Notes: generated from the letters alone by a model not told the origin. A stretch of 22,520 nt of DNA from 14-2 sp963628035 (GCA_963628035.1 CAVGED010000052.1:1-22520); one strand, 5' to 3'. Numbered from the stretch's first letter, positions 7,251-15,573 are shown. Made by a program: numbers and translations.

Positions 7251-9563
7251 ATGTTTTCTACGAATTTTATTGCAGCTACCAGGGAGTTTTCCGATTACGG
7301 CGTACATATTCCGGCCCCGTATTTTCGCAAAAGCTTTGCGCCAAGGTCGGAGGTAAAGAGCGCCCGGCTGACGGTATGCGGACTGGGTTTTTACGAGCTG
7401 TACGTTAATGGCAGGCGCATCACCAAGGGACTTTTAGCGCCGTATATTTCCAATCCCGATGATATCTTATATTATGATGAATATGATATCACCGACTTAT
7501 TACAAGGCGGCAAAAATGTGCTGGGGCTTTTATTAGGCAATGGTATGCTCAACTGTCCCGGCGGCGCGGTCTGGGGTTTTCAGTTGGTGCCGTACCGCAG
7601 CGCCCCGAAGCTGGCACTATCACTGGAACTGGAATATGTGAATGGCGAGCAGGAGCAGATTACAGCGGATGAAAGCTTTAAGACCCATCCGTCCCCCATT
7701 CTGTTTGATGATCTGCGCATCGGGGAGATCTATGATGCACGCAAGGAGATTGCCGGGTGGAATTTGCCGGAGTTTGACGACAGCGACTGGTCGGCGGCTA
7801 TCGCGGCGGAGACGCCGCGGGGGGAGACACGACTCTGTACGGCGGAGCCGATTGTGACCTTGAAGACATTAGAGCCGGTTTCCGTGAAAAAGGGGCGTAT
7901 TACCTATTTGCCGAATTGCCGCGAAAACTTACCTGTATTCCCGTTGCCCGAAGAGCAGCAGGAGGGCTATATCTATGATTTCGGTGAGAATCTGGCCGGG
8001 AATATCCGTCTTAGGATCAAAGGGGAGAGAGGGCAGATGGTCTGCCAGCAGTTCGGAGAGCTGCTGGCGGAGGACGGCGGACTGGACCTGCGCGGCATGC
8101 CGTTTCAGCCACAGATCTATGATCATCGTATCACCTATTATCTGAAGGGGGATGGTGTGGAGGAGTACACGCCGACCTTTACCTACCAGGGGTTCCGGTA
8201 CTGCATGGTATCCGGTATTACGGCTGAGCAGGCGGTACCTGAGCTTTTGACTTATGAGGTGATGTCCTCGGATTTGAAAATAAACGGAAGCTTCAGTTGC
8301 TCGGACGAAATTGTAAACAAGCTGCAGAGAGCTACTTATAATGCGGATATTTCGAACTTTTATTATTTTCCAACCGATTGCCCGCACCGTGAAAAGAACG
8401 GCTGGACGGCCGATGCCGCTCTCTCGGCTGAGCAGATGTTGTTCCATTTAACACCGGAGGTCAGCTACCATGAATGGCTGAATAATATCCGCAAAGCCCA
8501 GCGTGAGGACGGTGCACTGCCAGGTATTGTGCCTACCGGCGGCTGGGGCTTTGACTGGGGCAACGGCCCGGCCTGGGACTGTGTGCTGTTTTACCTGCCG
8601 TATTACACCTGGATATATCGGAATGATACCGACATTATCCGAGAAAACGCCGGAGCCTTTATGCGCTATTTACATTATATCTCTACGCGGCGGGATGAAC
8701 GTGGACTGGTACATATCGGTCTGGGCGACTGGCTTCACACTGGGTGCGCGGTGCCCAAGGCACCTCTGGAGGTGACGGACACCTTAAAGTGCATGGACAT
8801 GTGCCAGATGGCGGAAGTGATGTTTGGAGCGATCGGCATGACGGCACAGGCTGCGTTTGCCAAGGCATTATACGAAGAATTCCGCACTGCGGCCCGAAGG
8901 GAACTGATCTTAGATGACTGTGTGACTGTACTGGGGAACTGTCAGACATCCCAGGCTATGGCGATTGCTTACAATCTGTTCGACGATGCCGAGAAGCCTG
9001 CTGCATTCCGGGTATTGCTGCAATTAATCCACGCACAGGACGATCATCTTGATACCGGATGCCTGGGGGCCCGGGTAATCTTCCATGTGCTGTCAGCCTT
9101 CGGACAGGCGGAGCTTGCCTATAAAATGATCACCCGCACAGACTTCCCCTCTTATGGGCATTGGGTTGCCCACGAGAACTGTACCTCACTGTTTGAGGAA
9201 TTCCAGCGAAAGGAAGCAAAACCGAACTCGAAGAATCACCACTTCTTCGGGGATGTCAGCTCCTGGTTCCTGAAAAACTTAGCCGGGATTAAGGTCAATC
9301 CCCATGTACGCGATGCCAACGAGATTGAGATCTCGCCGGAATTCCTGGAGGAGCTGCAATACGCCCAGGGCGAGATCGGCGTGCCTGCCGGTAAGGTCTC
9401 TGTGGCCTGGCACCGCGAGGGTGAGAACATTGTCTTAGATGTAACGGTGCCGGATGGTGTGAGCGGCGACATTCGCCTAAAGAACGGCTATGTGTTTGCG
9501 GATATTTATCAGCTGATCGTGCAGCCGGTACGCACCGGTCACTATTTACTGAAAAAAATATAA
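7251..9563 (+). CDS. GH78 alpha-L-rhamnosidase-like glycoside hydrolase, cytoplasmic
   Basis: Expected to cleave terminal alpha-L-rhamnose from plant glycosides or rhamnose-containing oligosaccharides by inversion. Start chosen at ATG 7251 (MFSTNFIAATREF), 7 nt after GGAGG; an upstream in-frame ATG at 7203 lies in the promoter. 770 residues, no signal peptide, so it acts inside the cell on imported substrate. Order: N-terminal beta-sandwich domains (GLGFYELYVNGRRI, typical of the rhamnosidase N domain), a second beta region ending with YDFGENLAGNIRLR, then an (alpha/alpha)6 barrel starting near residue 350. DCPHREKNGWTADA (376-389) carries the acidic residues of the GH78 active site (D376, E381, D388), and HENCTSLFEEF supplies the C-terminal Glu region. 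A C-terminal beta domain closes the protein. Monocistronic with its own promoter; no transporter or rhamnose-catabolic genes nearby, so substrate is inferred from family only. Confidence 0.87.
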   Translation: MFSTNFIAATREFSDYGVHIPAPYFRKSFAPRSEVKSARLTVCGLGFYELYVNGRRITKGLLAPYISNPDDILYYDEYDITDLLQGGKNVLGLLLGNGMLNCPGGAVWGFQLVPYRSAPKLALSLELEYVNGEQEQITADESFKTHPSPILFDDLRIGEIYDARKEIAGWNLPEFDDSDWSAAIAAETPRGETRLCTAEPIVTLKTLEPVSVKKGRITYLPNCRENLPVFPLPEEQQEGYIYDFGENLAGNIRLRIKGERGQMVCQQFGELLAEDGGLDLRGMPFQPQIYDHRITYYLKGDGVEEYTPTFTYQGFRYCMVSGITAEQAVPELLTYEVMSSDLKINGSFSCSDEIVNKLQRATYNADISNFYYFPTDCPHREKNGWTADAALSAEQMLFHLTPEVSYHEWLNNIRKAQREDGALPGIVPTGGWGFDWGNGPAWDCVLFYLPYYTWIYRNDTDIIRENAGAFMRYLHYISTRRDERGLVHIGLGDWLHTGCAVPKAPLEVTDTLKCMDMCQMAEVMFGAIGMTAQAAFAKALYEEFRTAARRELILDDCVTVLGNCQTSQAMAIAYNLFDDAEKPAAFRVLLQLIHAQDDHLDTGCLGARVIFHVLSAFGQAELAYKMITRTDFPSYGHWVAHENCTSLFEEFQRKEAKPNSKNHHFFGDVSSWFLKNLAGIKVNPHVRDANEIEISPEFLEELQYAQGEIGVPAGKVSVAWHREGENIVLDVTVPDGVSGDIRLKNGYVFADIYQLIVQPVRTGHYLLKKI

Positions 9564-9570
9564 AATGCAC

Positions 9571-9599
9571 TTGTCATTTCCTGTCGGAAATGGTAGAAT
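9571..9599 (+). promoter_or_regulatory. glpK operon promoter
   Basis: TTGTCA (9571-9576), exactly 17 bp, then TAGAAT (9594-9599) with TG one base before the -10. It lies only 8 bp after the rhamnosidase stop codon and 181 bp before glpK, leaving a long leader. Confidence 0.6.
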
Positions 9600-9609
9600 G
9601 TAGGAAATG
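9575..9609. promoter_or_regulatory. candidate operator in the glpK promoter
   Basis: CATTTCC (9575-9581) and GGAAATG (9586-9592) form a perfect 7-bp palindrome with a 4-bp centre inside the promoter spacer; GGAAATG recurs at 9603-9609, just after the -10. A protein bound here would block RNA polymerase. No T-run follows, so it is less likely to be a terminator of the preceding gene. No matching regulator is identified. Confidence 0.4.
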
Positions 9610-9628
9610 AAAAAGACCTGGAGAGATG

Positions 9629-9678
9629 GAGCAGGGTTTTTGTACAGCGATATGGCTGTATAAAAACTGTGCTCTTTT
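9629..9678 (+). terminator. glpK leader hairpin 1, terminator-like
   Basis: GTTTTTGTACAGC (9636-9648) pairs with GCTGTATAAAAAC (9655-9667), 13 pairs with one G-U and a 6-nt loop; a further GAGCA/TGCTC (9629-9633 with 9670-9674) extends it, followed by TTTT (9675-9678). It stands in the transcribed leader of glpK, so a regulated attenuator is likelier than a plain end of transcript. Confidence 0.5.
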
Positions 9679-9692
9679 CTAGTTCCACAGAA

Positions 9693-9738
9693 GTCTTGTA
9701 CTATGGATGAAAGCGTTCCGTACAGGATCTGATTTTTT
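9693..9738 (+). terminator. glpK leader hairpin 2, terminator-like
   Basis: GTCTTGTAC (9693-9701) pairs with GTACAGGAT (9720-9728), 9 pairs including two G-U, and CTGA then a run of six T (9733-9738) follows. It is the second terminator-like fold in the same leader, 41 bp before the glpK start. The weak stem suggests conditional termination. Confidence 0.42.
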
Positions 9739-9779
9739 GGGAGTTTTATAGAAAATTATTTTATAGGAGGGTGAAGCAA

Positions 9780-11276
9780 ATGCAGAAGTATGTGATGGCA
9801 TTGGATGCCGGAACCACCAGCAACCGATGCATTCTGTTTAACGAGAAGGGTGAGATCGTCAGTGTGGCGCAGAAGGAATTTACCCAGTATTTCCCCAGAC
9901 CGGGCTGGGTGGAGCATGACGCGAATGAGATCTGGTCTACGCAACTGGGAGTGGCGGTGGAAGCCATGCAGAAGATCGGAGCAACGGCGGGGGACATTGC
10001 CGCCATCGGCATTACCAACCAACGTGAGACCACCATCGTCTGGGACAAGGCTACGGGAGAGCCGGTGTACAACGCGATTGTGTGGCAGTGCCGGAGAACC
10101 TCGGAATACTGTGATTCCTTAAAAGCAAAGGGACTGACAGAACGCTATCGGGCGAAGACGGGACTGGTCATCGATGCCTACTTTTCCGGGACGAAGCTTA
10201 GGTGGATTCTGGATAACGTGGCGGGGGTCCGGGAGCGGGCGGAGCGTGGCGAGCTGCTGTTCGGAACCGTGGAGACCTGGCTGATCTGGAAGCTGACCAG
10301 AGGGCTGGTTCATGTGACGGATTATTCCAACGCTTCCAGAACCATGCTTTTTAACATCAACGATCTGTGCTGGGATCAGGAGATCCTTGAAGAACTTAAC
10401 ATTCCCGCATGTATGCTTCCCACCCCGATGCCCTCCAGCGCAGTGTACGGTGTCACGGATGAGTCCTTCTTCGGCGGTGAGATTCCCATCGCAGGGGCGG
10501 CGGGTGACCAGCAGGCGGCATTGTTCGGACAGACATGCTTTCGGCCGGGTGAAGCGAAGAATACCTATGGGACCGGCTGCTTTCTGCTGATGAATACCGG
10601 CGAGAAACCTGTATTTTCAAAGAACGGGCTGGTGACCACCATTGCCTGGGGCTTAGACGGCAAGGTGACCTACGCTCTGGAGGGATCCATCTTCGTGGCA
10701 GGAGCAGCCATTCAGTGGCTGCGGGATGAGATGAGGCTTATCGACAGCGCGGCGGATTCCGACTATATGGCAAGAAAGGTGAAGGACACCAACGGCTGCT
10801 ATGTAGTGCCGGCCTTCACAGGACTGGGTGCGCCCCACTGGGATCAGTATGCCAGAGGTACCATCGTCGGATTGACCCGTGGCGTCAACAAGTACCATAT
10901 CATCCGGGCTACTCTGGAATCCCTGGCTTATCAGACCAACGATGTGCTGTGTGCCATGCGTGCGGATTCCGGCATTGAGCTGACGTCCTTGAAGGTGGAC
11001 GGCGGCGCCAGCGCCAATAACTTCCTCATGCAGACCCAGGCGGATATCATAGACGCCCCGGTAAATCGGCCGAAATGCGTGGAGACCACTGCTATGGGAG
11101 CCGCATATCTGGCGGGGCTGGCTGTGGGCTATTGGGACAGCAAGGAGGATGTGGTGAAGAACTGGGCTATTGATGCCAGGTTTGAACCTGAGATCAGCGC
11201 CGAGGAACGCGCCAAGCGTATCAAGGGCTGGAACAAAGCAGTAAAATATTCCTTTGCCTGGGCGAAGGACGAATAA
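9780..11276 (+). CDS. glpK: glycerol kinase
   Basis: Phosphorylates glycerol to sn-glycerol-3-phosphate with ATP; cytoplasmic FGGY-family kinase. Start at ATG 9780 (MQKYVMALDAGTTSNRC), 9 nt after GGAGG; an in-frame GTG at 9771 touches that site and is rejected. 498 residues, the usual length. Motifs: DAGTTSNR (phosphate loop), TNQRETTIVWDK (glycerol contacts Arg-Glu), NAIVWQCRRT, GAAGDQQAALFGQ (catalytic Asp) and KVDGGASANNFLMQ near the C-terminus (adenine site). In the loop before GEIPIAG, where Enterococcus-type kinases carry the His phosphorylated by the PTS protein HPr, this enzyme has Ser229 (ESFFGGEIP), so that activation is probably missing. First gene of a four-gene operon. No glycerol facilitator gene is in the window. 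Confidence 0.97.
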   Translation: MQKYVMALDAGTTSNRCILFNEKGEIVSVAQKEFTQYFPRPGWVEHDANEIWSTQLGVAVEAMQKIGATAGDIAAIGITNQRETTIVWDKATGEPVYNAIVWQCRRTSEYCDSLKAKGLTERYRAKTGLVIDAYFSGTKLRWILDNVAGVRERAERGELLFGTVETWLIWKLTRGLVHVTDYSNASRTMLFNINDLCWDQEILEELNIPACMLPTPMPSSAVYGVTDESFFGGEIPIAGAAGDQQAALFGQTCFRPGEAKNTYGTGCFLLMNTGEKPVFSKNGLVTTIAWGLDGKVTYALEGSIFVAGAAIQWLRDEMRLIDSAADSDYMARKVKDTNGCYVVPAFTGLGAPHWDQYARGTIVGLTRGVNKYHIIRATLESLAYQTNDVLCAMRADSGIELTSLKVDGGASANNFLMQTQADIIDAPVNRPKCVETTAMGAAYLAGLAVGYWDSKEDVVKNWAIDARFEPEISAEERAKRIKGWNKAVKYSFAWAKDE

Positions 11277-11290
11277 ATAGGAGGCAATTT

Positions 11291-12730
11291 ATGAAGTATG
11301 ATGTAGTGATCATCGGAGCAGGCGTCTGCGGCAGCTCCATTGCCAGGGAGCTTTCCCGCTGGCAGCTGAAAATCGCAGTTCTGGAAAAAGAAGAGGATGT
11401 GTGCTGCGGCACCTCCAAGGCCAACAGCGGCATCGCCCATGCGGGCTTTGACGCGGAGGAAGGCAGTCTGATGGCGAAGCTGAATGTGGAAGGCAGCCAG
11501 ATGATGGAGGAGATGTCCAAGGAGCTGGATTTCGCCTATGAGCGGAATGGATCCCTGGTGCTCTGCTTTTCCGAGGAAGACAGGCCGGGGCTTCAAAAGC
11601 TTTACGACCGGGGACTTGCCAATGGCGTGAAGGAGCTTCGGATTCTTAATAAGGATGAGGTTCGGGCACTGGAGCCGAATATATCCGATGAGGTTGTGGC
11701 GGCTCTGTATGCGCCTACCGGAGGTATCGTATGTCCTTTTGGCCTGACCATCGCCATGGCGGAGAATGCGTATACCAACGGCGTGGAATTCTTTTTTGAC
11801 AAGGCTGTGACAAGAATCGAGAAGTCTTCGGAGGGCTGGAAGGTCTGGGCCGGGGAGGAAGTCTTTACGGCAGCCTGTGTGATCAATGCGGCCGGCGTAT
11901 ATGCGGATGTGTTCCACAACATGGTTAGCGACAAGAAGATCCACATCACGGCAAGAAGGGGCGATTACTGTCTGTTGGACAAGGGAACCAGGGGCTTTGT
12001 CACCCACACGGTATTCCAGCTTCCGGGCAAGTACGGCAAGGGCGTGCTGGTGAGCCCCACGGTTCACGGCAATACCCTGGTAGGACCTACGGCGATTGAT
12101 ATTGAGAATAAGGAAGGCACCAACACCACCCAGGAGGGACTGGCGGAGCTTCGGACCAAGGCTGCCAGGAGTGTGAAGAACCTTCCCATGAATCAGGTGA
12201 TCACTTCCTTTGCAGGTCTGCGCGCCCATGAGGATCACCACGAATTTATCATTGAGGAAGTGGAGGGCGCAGAGGGCTTTATCGACTGTGCAGGAACCGA
12301 GTCTCCGGGACTTACCAGTGCTCCGGCTATCGGGAAGATGGTGGCAGGTATTGTGACGGATAAGCTGCATCCGGCGAAAAATGAGAATTTTTGCGGAACC
12401 AGAAAGGGCGTCTTAAATCCGGCAACGCTCACCAAGGAGGAGCGGGCAGCACTGATCAAGGAGAAGCCTGCGTATGGAACCATCATCTGTCGGTGTGAGA
12501 TGGTTACGGAGGGAGAGATCATCGATGCGGTGACACGTCCCCTGGGTGCCAAGTCCTTAGACGGTGTAAAGCGCAGAACCAGAGCGGGTATGGGGAGATG
12601 TCAGGCTGGCTTCTGCTCACCCAAGACCATGGAGATCATTGCAAGAGAACGTCATATTCCCCTTTCGGAGGTCACCAAGTCCGGCGGCGACTCCAGGATC
12701 ATTCAGGGAATCAATAAGGACAGGCTGTAG
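11291..12730 (+). CDS. FAD-dependent glycerol-3-phosphate dehydrogenase-like oxidoreductase with BFD [2Fe-2S] domain
   Basis: Likely oxidises glycerol-3-phosphate to dihydroxyacetone phosphate, given glpK upstream and the DAO/GlpA-like fold. 479 residues: an N-terminal FAD dinucleotide fold (VVIIGAGVCGSSIAREL, then an acidic end at VLEKE), a DAO-type body with SKANSGIAHAGFD and CAGTESPGLTSAPAIGKM closing the flavin site, and a C-terminal BFD-like domain with C400-x-C402 and C437-x4-C442, a [2Fe-2S] ligand pattern also found at the end of anaerobic GlpA. There is no membrane segment. It starts 14 bp after glpK behind AGGAGG and is followed 12 bp later by a second flavoprotein. A 2-hydroxyglutarate oxidase-like annotation would also be produced by similarity; context favours the glycerol role. 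Confidence 0.88.
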   Translation: MKYDVVIIGAGVCGSSIARELSRWQLKIAVLEKEEDVCCGTSKANSGIAHAGFDAEEGSLMAKLNVEGSQMMEEMSKELDFAYERNGSLVLCFSEEDRPGLQKLYDRGLANGVKELRILNKDEVRALEPNISDEVVAALYAPTGGIVCPFGLTIAMAENAYTNGVEFFFDKAVTRIEKSSEGWKVWAGEEVFTAACVINAAGVYADVFHNMVSDKKIHITARRGDYCLLDKGTRGFVTHTVFQLPGKYGKGVLVSPTVHGNTLVGPTAIDIENKEGTNTTQEGLAELRTKAARSVKNLPMNQVITSFAGLRAHEDHHEFIIEEVEGAEGFIDCAGTESPGLTSAPAIGKMVAGIVTDKLHPAKNENFCGTRKGVLNPATLTKEERAALIKEKPAYGTIICRCEMVTEGEIIDAVTRPLGAKSLDGVKRRTRAGMGRCQAGFCSPKTMEIIARERHIPLSEVTKSGGDSRIIQGINKDRL

Positions 12731-12742
12731 GAGGTTTGGAAA

Positions 12743-14077
12743 ATGAACTATGATATCGTGATTATCGGCGGCGGCCCGGCGGGCCTTGCTGCCGCGTTGG
12801 AAGCAAAGAGAAACGGAGCAGAGAGCATTGTGATCCTGGAGCGTGACCGGGAACTGGGCGGAATCTTAAACCAGTGCATTCACAACGGTTTTGGTCTTCA
12901 TACCTTCAAGGAGGAGCTGACCGGGCCGGAGTATGCCTCCCGTTTTATCCGGCAGGTAAAAGAAGAAAAGATCGAATATATGTTGAACACCATGGTTATG
13001 GACATCTCACCGGAGAAGGTGGTGACGGCCATGAACCGGGAGGAAGGGCTGTTTGAGATTCAGGCGAAGGCCATCGTGCTGGCTATGGGCTGTCGGGAGC
13101 GTTCCAGAGGAGCCTTAAATATTCCGGGATATCGTCCGGCTGGTGTTTTCTCGGCAGGAACGGCACAGCGTCTTGTCAATATGGAGGGCTATCTGCCGGG
13201 GCGTGAGGTTGTCATCCTGGGATCCGGGGATATCGGCCTGATCATGGCCAGACGCATGACCTTAGAGGGCGCCAAGGTAAAGGTGGTGGCGGAGCTTCTG
13301 CCCTATTCCGGCGGCTTGAAGCGTAATATCGTGCAGTGTCTTGATGACTATGGGATTCCGCTGAAATTGAGCCATACTGTCATTGATATCCAGGGCAAGG
13401 AGCGGGTGACCGGAATCACACTGGCCCAGGTGGATGAGAACCGCCGTCCGATTCCGGGAACAGAGGAATTCTATTCCTGCGATACGCTGCTGCTTTCCTG
13501 CGGGCTGATCCCGGAGAATGAGCTGTCCAGGGGAATGGGTGTGGCGATGAGCCCGGTCACTTCGGGGCCTGTGGTAAATGAGAGCCTTGAGACCAGTATT
13601 CCGGGGGTATTTGCCTGCGGCAACGTGCTGCACGTACATGATCTGGTGGATTTCGTTTCCCAGGAGGCTGCCAGTGCCGGACGCCATGCCGCAGAATATG
13701 TGACCGGATGCCGGGAGGCAGAAGCCGTTGTCGGCAGGACAGAGGCCGGGGCGGCCGGAACGATTGCAGACATCGGCCAGGCGGGAACGAAGGAGACGGA
13801 GAATGCTGTCATTATCCGTCCACAGGGCGGCGTGCGTTATACGGTTCCCGCGTCCATCCGCGCATCTCATATGGATGAGGAGCAGGTGATCCGCTTCCGC
13901 GTGGGTGATGTCTATAAAAACCGTTATGTTTCCTTATATCTGAACGGGGAGCGCCTGATCCACCGGAAGCGTCCGGTGATGGCACCCGGCGAGATGGAGG
14001 AGCTGAAGCTTAAGAGAGAACAGATCACGAACTGTCCGGCAGATTCGGAAATCATTGTGACGATCGAGGAGGCGTAA
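12743..14077 (+). CDS. FAD/NAD(P)-dependent oxidoreductase of the glycerol operon
   Basis: Pyridine nucleotide-disulfide-type flavoprotein, probably passing electrons from the preceding dehydrogenase to NAD+ or another acceptor. 444 residues: FAD fold at the start (IVIIGGGPAGLAAALEA), an NAD(P) fold near residue 155 (VVILGSGDIGLIMARRM), and the C-terminal FAD motif GVFACGNVLHVHDLVD with SQEAASAGRHAA. No CxxxxC redox disulfide is seen in the usual place, so it is not a classical disulfide reductase; NQCIHNGFG follows the first fold. A 100-residue C-terminal extension of beta character follows the canonical fold. The GGAGG ribosome site overlaps the upstream stop codon, so translation is coupled. 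Confidence 0.88.
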   Translation: MNYDIVIIGGGPAGLAAALEAKRNGAESIVILERDRELGGILNQCIHNGFGLHTFKEELTGPEYASRFIRQVKEEKIEYMLNTMVMDISPEKVVTAMNREEGLFEIQAKAIVLAMGCRERSRGALNIPGYRPAGVFSAGTAQRLVNMEGYLPGREVVILGSGDIGLIMARRMTLEGAKVKVVAELLPYSGGLKRNIVQCLDDYGIPLKLSHTVIDIQGKERVTGITLAQVDENRRPIPGTEEFYSCDTLLLSCGLIPENELSRGMGVAMSPVTSGPVVNESLETSIPGVFACGNVLHVHDLVDFVSQEAASAGRHAAEYVTGCREAEAVVGRTEAGAAGTIADIGQAGTKETENAVIIRPQGGVRYTVPASIRASHMDEEQVIRFRVGDVYKNRYVSLYLNGERLIHRKRPVMAPGEMEELKLKREQITNCPADSEIIVTIEEA

Positions 14078-14081
14078 AGTG

Positions 14082-14456
14082 ATGGAAAACAGAGATTTGA
14101 TTTGTATCGGATGCCCCATGGGCTGTATGATTACCGTATCCATGGAAAACGGCGAGGTTGTTTCAGTCACCGGCAACACCTGTAAGCGTGGGGACACCTA
14201 TGCCCGGAAGGAAGTGACGAATCCTACCAGGATCGTTACCAGCAGTGTCCGTGTGACGGACGGGGTGCTTCCGGTTGTCTCCGTGAAGACCAAAGAGGAT
14301 ATTCCCAAGGAGAAGATTGCGGACTGCATGAAAGCGCTCAAGGAAGTGACCGTGAAGGCACCGGTACACATCGGAGATGTCCTGCTTACAGATGTGGCCG
14401 GCACCGGAGTGGATATCATTGCTACCAAGGAGATACCTACTGTTTCCGTGTGTTAA
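14082..14456 (+). CDS. DUF1667 family four-cysteine protein
   Basis: Small protein (124 residues) of the family found next to GlpA/GlpB-like flavoproteins in Firmicutes and Thermotogae-type operons. The N-terminus has C8-x2-C11-x3-C15 and C34 in GNTCKRGDTYA, the spacing of the N-terminal [4Fe-4S] site of molybdopterin oxidoreductases, so it probably holds an iron-sulfur cluster; no molybdenum domain follows. Start at ATG 14082, 9 nt after GAGGAGG; an in-frame GTG at 14079 is only 6 nt away and is second choice. It begins 4 bp after the previous stop. Its role is inferred: an electron-transfer subunit of the glycerol-3-phosphate oxidation system. The last 20 bp overlap the end of the opposing regulator gene. 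Confidence 0.88.
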   Translation: MENRDLICIGCPMGCMITVSMENGEVVSVTGNTCKRGDTYARKEVTNPTRIVTSSVRVTDGVLPVVSVKTKEDIPKEKIADCMKALKEVTVKAPVHIGDVLLTDVAGTGVDIIATKEIPTVSVC

Positions 14457-15453
14457 GAGACAGTTGTCTGCAGGATCCCCGAACCACCAGCCGACAGGGC
14501 AGCAGTACCTTCATGGCAGTCTCCGGGCGCTGCTTTAGCATGTGGTAGACCAGACTGGCCCCGTAGCTTCCCATGTCGTAGGCAGGGGCGTGGACGGTGG
14601 TCAGCGGCGGCGTGGTGAAGGAAGATACGGCTGTGTCGTCGAAGCCCACAATGGAAATATCCTCCGGCACCTTCAGCCCGGCATCGTTTAGAGCCTTCAG
14701 CGCACCCATAGCGATGGGGTCGCTGGCTGCGAAGACCGCAGTGGGCAGACAGTTCTTCTGGATAAGCTGCTGCATCATACGGCAGCCGGATTCCATGTTG
14801 AAGCTGTCCTCCAGCAGATAGGGTTCATAGACAAGCTTATGTTTTTTACAATATTTGATAAAATACTTCTTGCGGGGGTCGGCAAACAGCTGGCCCCCTT
14901 CTACATATTCCTTTCCACCCAGAAAGCCAATGTGGGTATGCCCCAGATCCTCCAGATATGTGAGGCCGTCATACATGGCCTGGGCGAAGTCTAACGTGAT
15001 CGTGGAGACAGTTAAGTCCGTCACCGGCATGTCCAGAAAAATGATATTTTCCGTCAGGGAGGTAAATTGCCGGATCTCTGCGGCACTGAACTTCCCGGCG
15101 CAGACGATGCCGTCCACATCCCGTAAGGCCTCCAGATAATTCACATCTGTCTTGAAAGCGCGCACCACCTGGATGCAGTTCTTCATGCAGAAATCTTCGA
15201 TGCCCTGCCGGATCAGCAGGTAATAGCTGTCGGAGAGCTCCTGCTCGGAGGAAAACCACTGGACAATGCCCAGGGTGAAGGTGGACTTGTCCGCGGCGCG
15301 GGGTTTTTTTGTATAATTCAATGCATTGGCGGCATTTAATACCTTTTGCTTTGTCTCCAGAGAGGCGTTCAGGGAAGCATCATTGTTCAGGATCCTGGAG
15401 ACGGTGGCCGGGGAAACGCCTGCGGCCAGCGCGATATCTTTGATGGTTGCCAT
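14437..15453 (-). CDS. LacI/GalR-family transcriptional regulator
   Basis: DNA-binding repressor with a sugar-sensing domain, most likely controlling the divergent galK-galT genes. Start at ATG 15453 (MATIKDIALAAGVSPATVSR), with AAGGAG 8 nt upstream; the frame is open further up but only through promoter sequence with no ribosome site. 338 residues, normal for the family: helix-turn-helix at residues 2-25 including the hinge-side ILNND, then a periplasmic-binding-protein-like domain (HIGFLGGKEYVEGG, FAASDPIAMGALKALND, PEDISIVGFDDTAVSSF, PLTTVHAP). The effector is expected to be galactose or a derivative by context only. Its 3' end overlaps the glycerol operon's last gene by 20 bp on the other strand. 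Confidence 0.92.
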   Translation of the reverse strand: MATIKDIALAAGVSPATVSRILNNDASLNASLETKQKVLNAANALNYTKKPRAADKSTFTLGIVQWFSSEQELSDSYYLLIRQGIEDFCMKNCIQVVRAFKTDVNYLEALRDVDGIVCAGKFSAAEIRQFTSLTENIIFLDMPVTDLTVSTITLDFAQAMYDGLTYLEDLGHTHIGFLGGKEYVEGGQLFADPRKKYFIKYCKKHKLVYEPYLLEDSFNMESGCRMMQQLIQKNCLPTAVFAASDPIAMGALKALNDAGLKVPEDISIVGFDDTAVSSFTTPPLTTVHAPAYDMGSYGASLVYHMLKQRPETAMKVLLPCRLVVRGSCRQLSLNTRKQ

Positions 15454-15499
15454 GGGTCGGGCTCCTTTTTCTACTGCAAACTGTGAAAAGCTTTTGTTT

Positions 15500-15528
15500 A
15501 TTTTACCATAGATGGTTACAAAAGTAAA
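15500..15528 (-). promoter_or_regulatory. promoter of the LacI-family gene
   Basis: Minus strand: TTTACT (15523-15528), 17 bp, TAAAAT (15500-15505), with TG before the -10. The spacer contains the perfect palindrome ACCATAGATGGT apart from its AG centre (15505-15516), which may be chance or an autoregulatory site. Confidence 0.5.
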
Positions 15529-15538
15529 ACATAAAAAG

Positions 15539-15568
15539 TTTAGTAAAAATAAGAAAAAGTTTACTAAA
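15539..15568. promoter_or_regulatory. paired operator-like motifs between regulator and galK
   Basis: TTTAGTAAA (15539-15547) and its exact reverse complement TTTACTAAA (15560-15568) are centred 21 bp apart, two helical turns, just upstream of the galK -35. Each is itself a near-palindrome, as expected for a LacI-family dimer. They lie between the two divergent promoters, so binding could affect both genes. Function is inferred. Confidence 0.5.
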
Positions 15569-15573
15569 TGAAA

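Noticed and set aside
11129..12370. 413-codon minus-strand open frame across glpK and the next gene
   Set aside because: Antisense to two well-identified genes; composition is that of a reverse-strand shadow.
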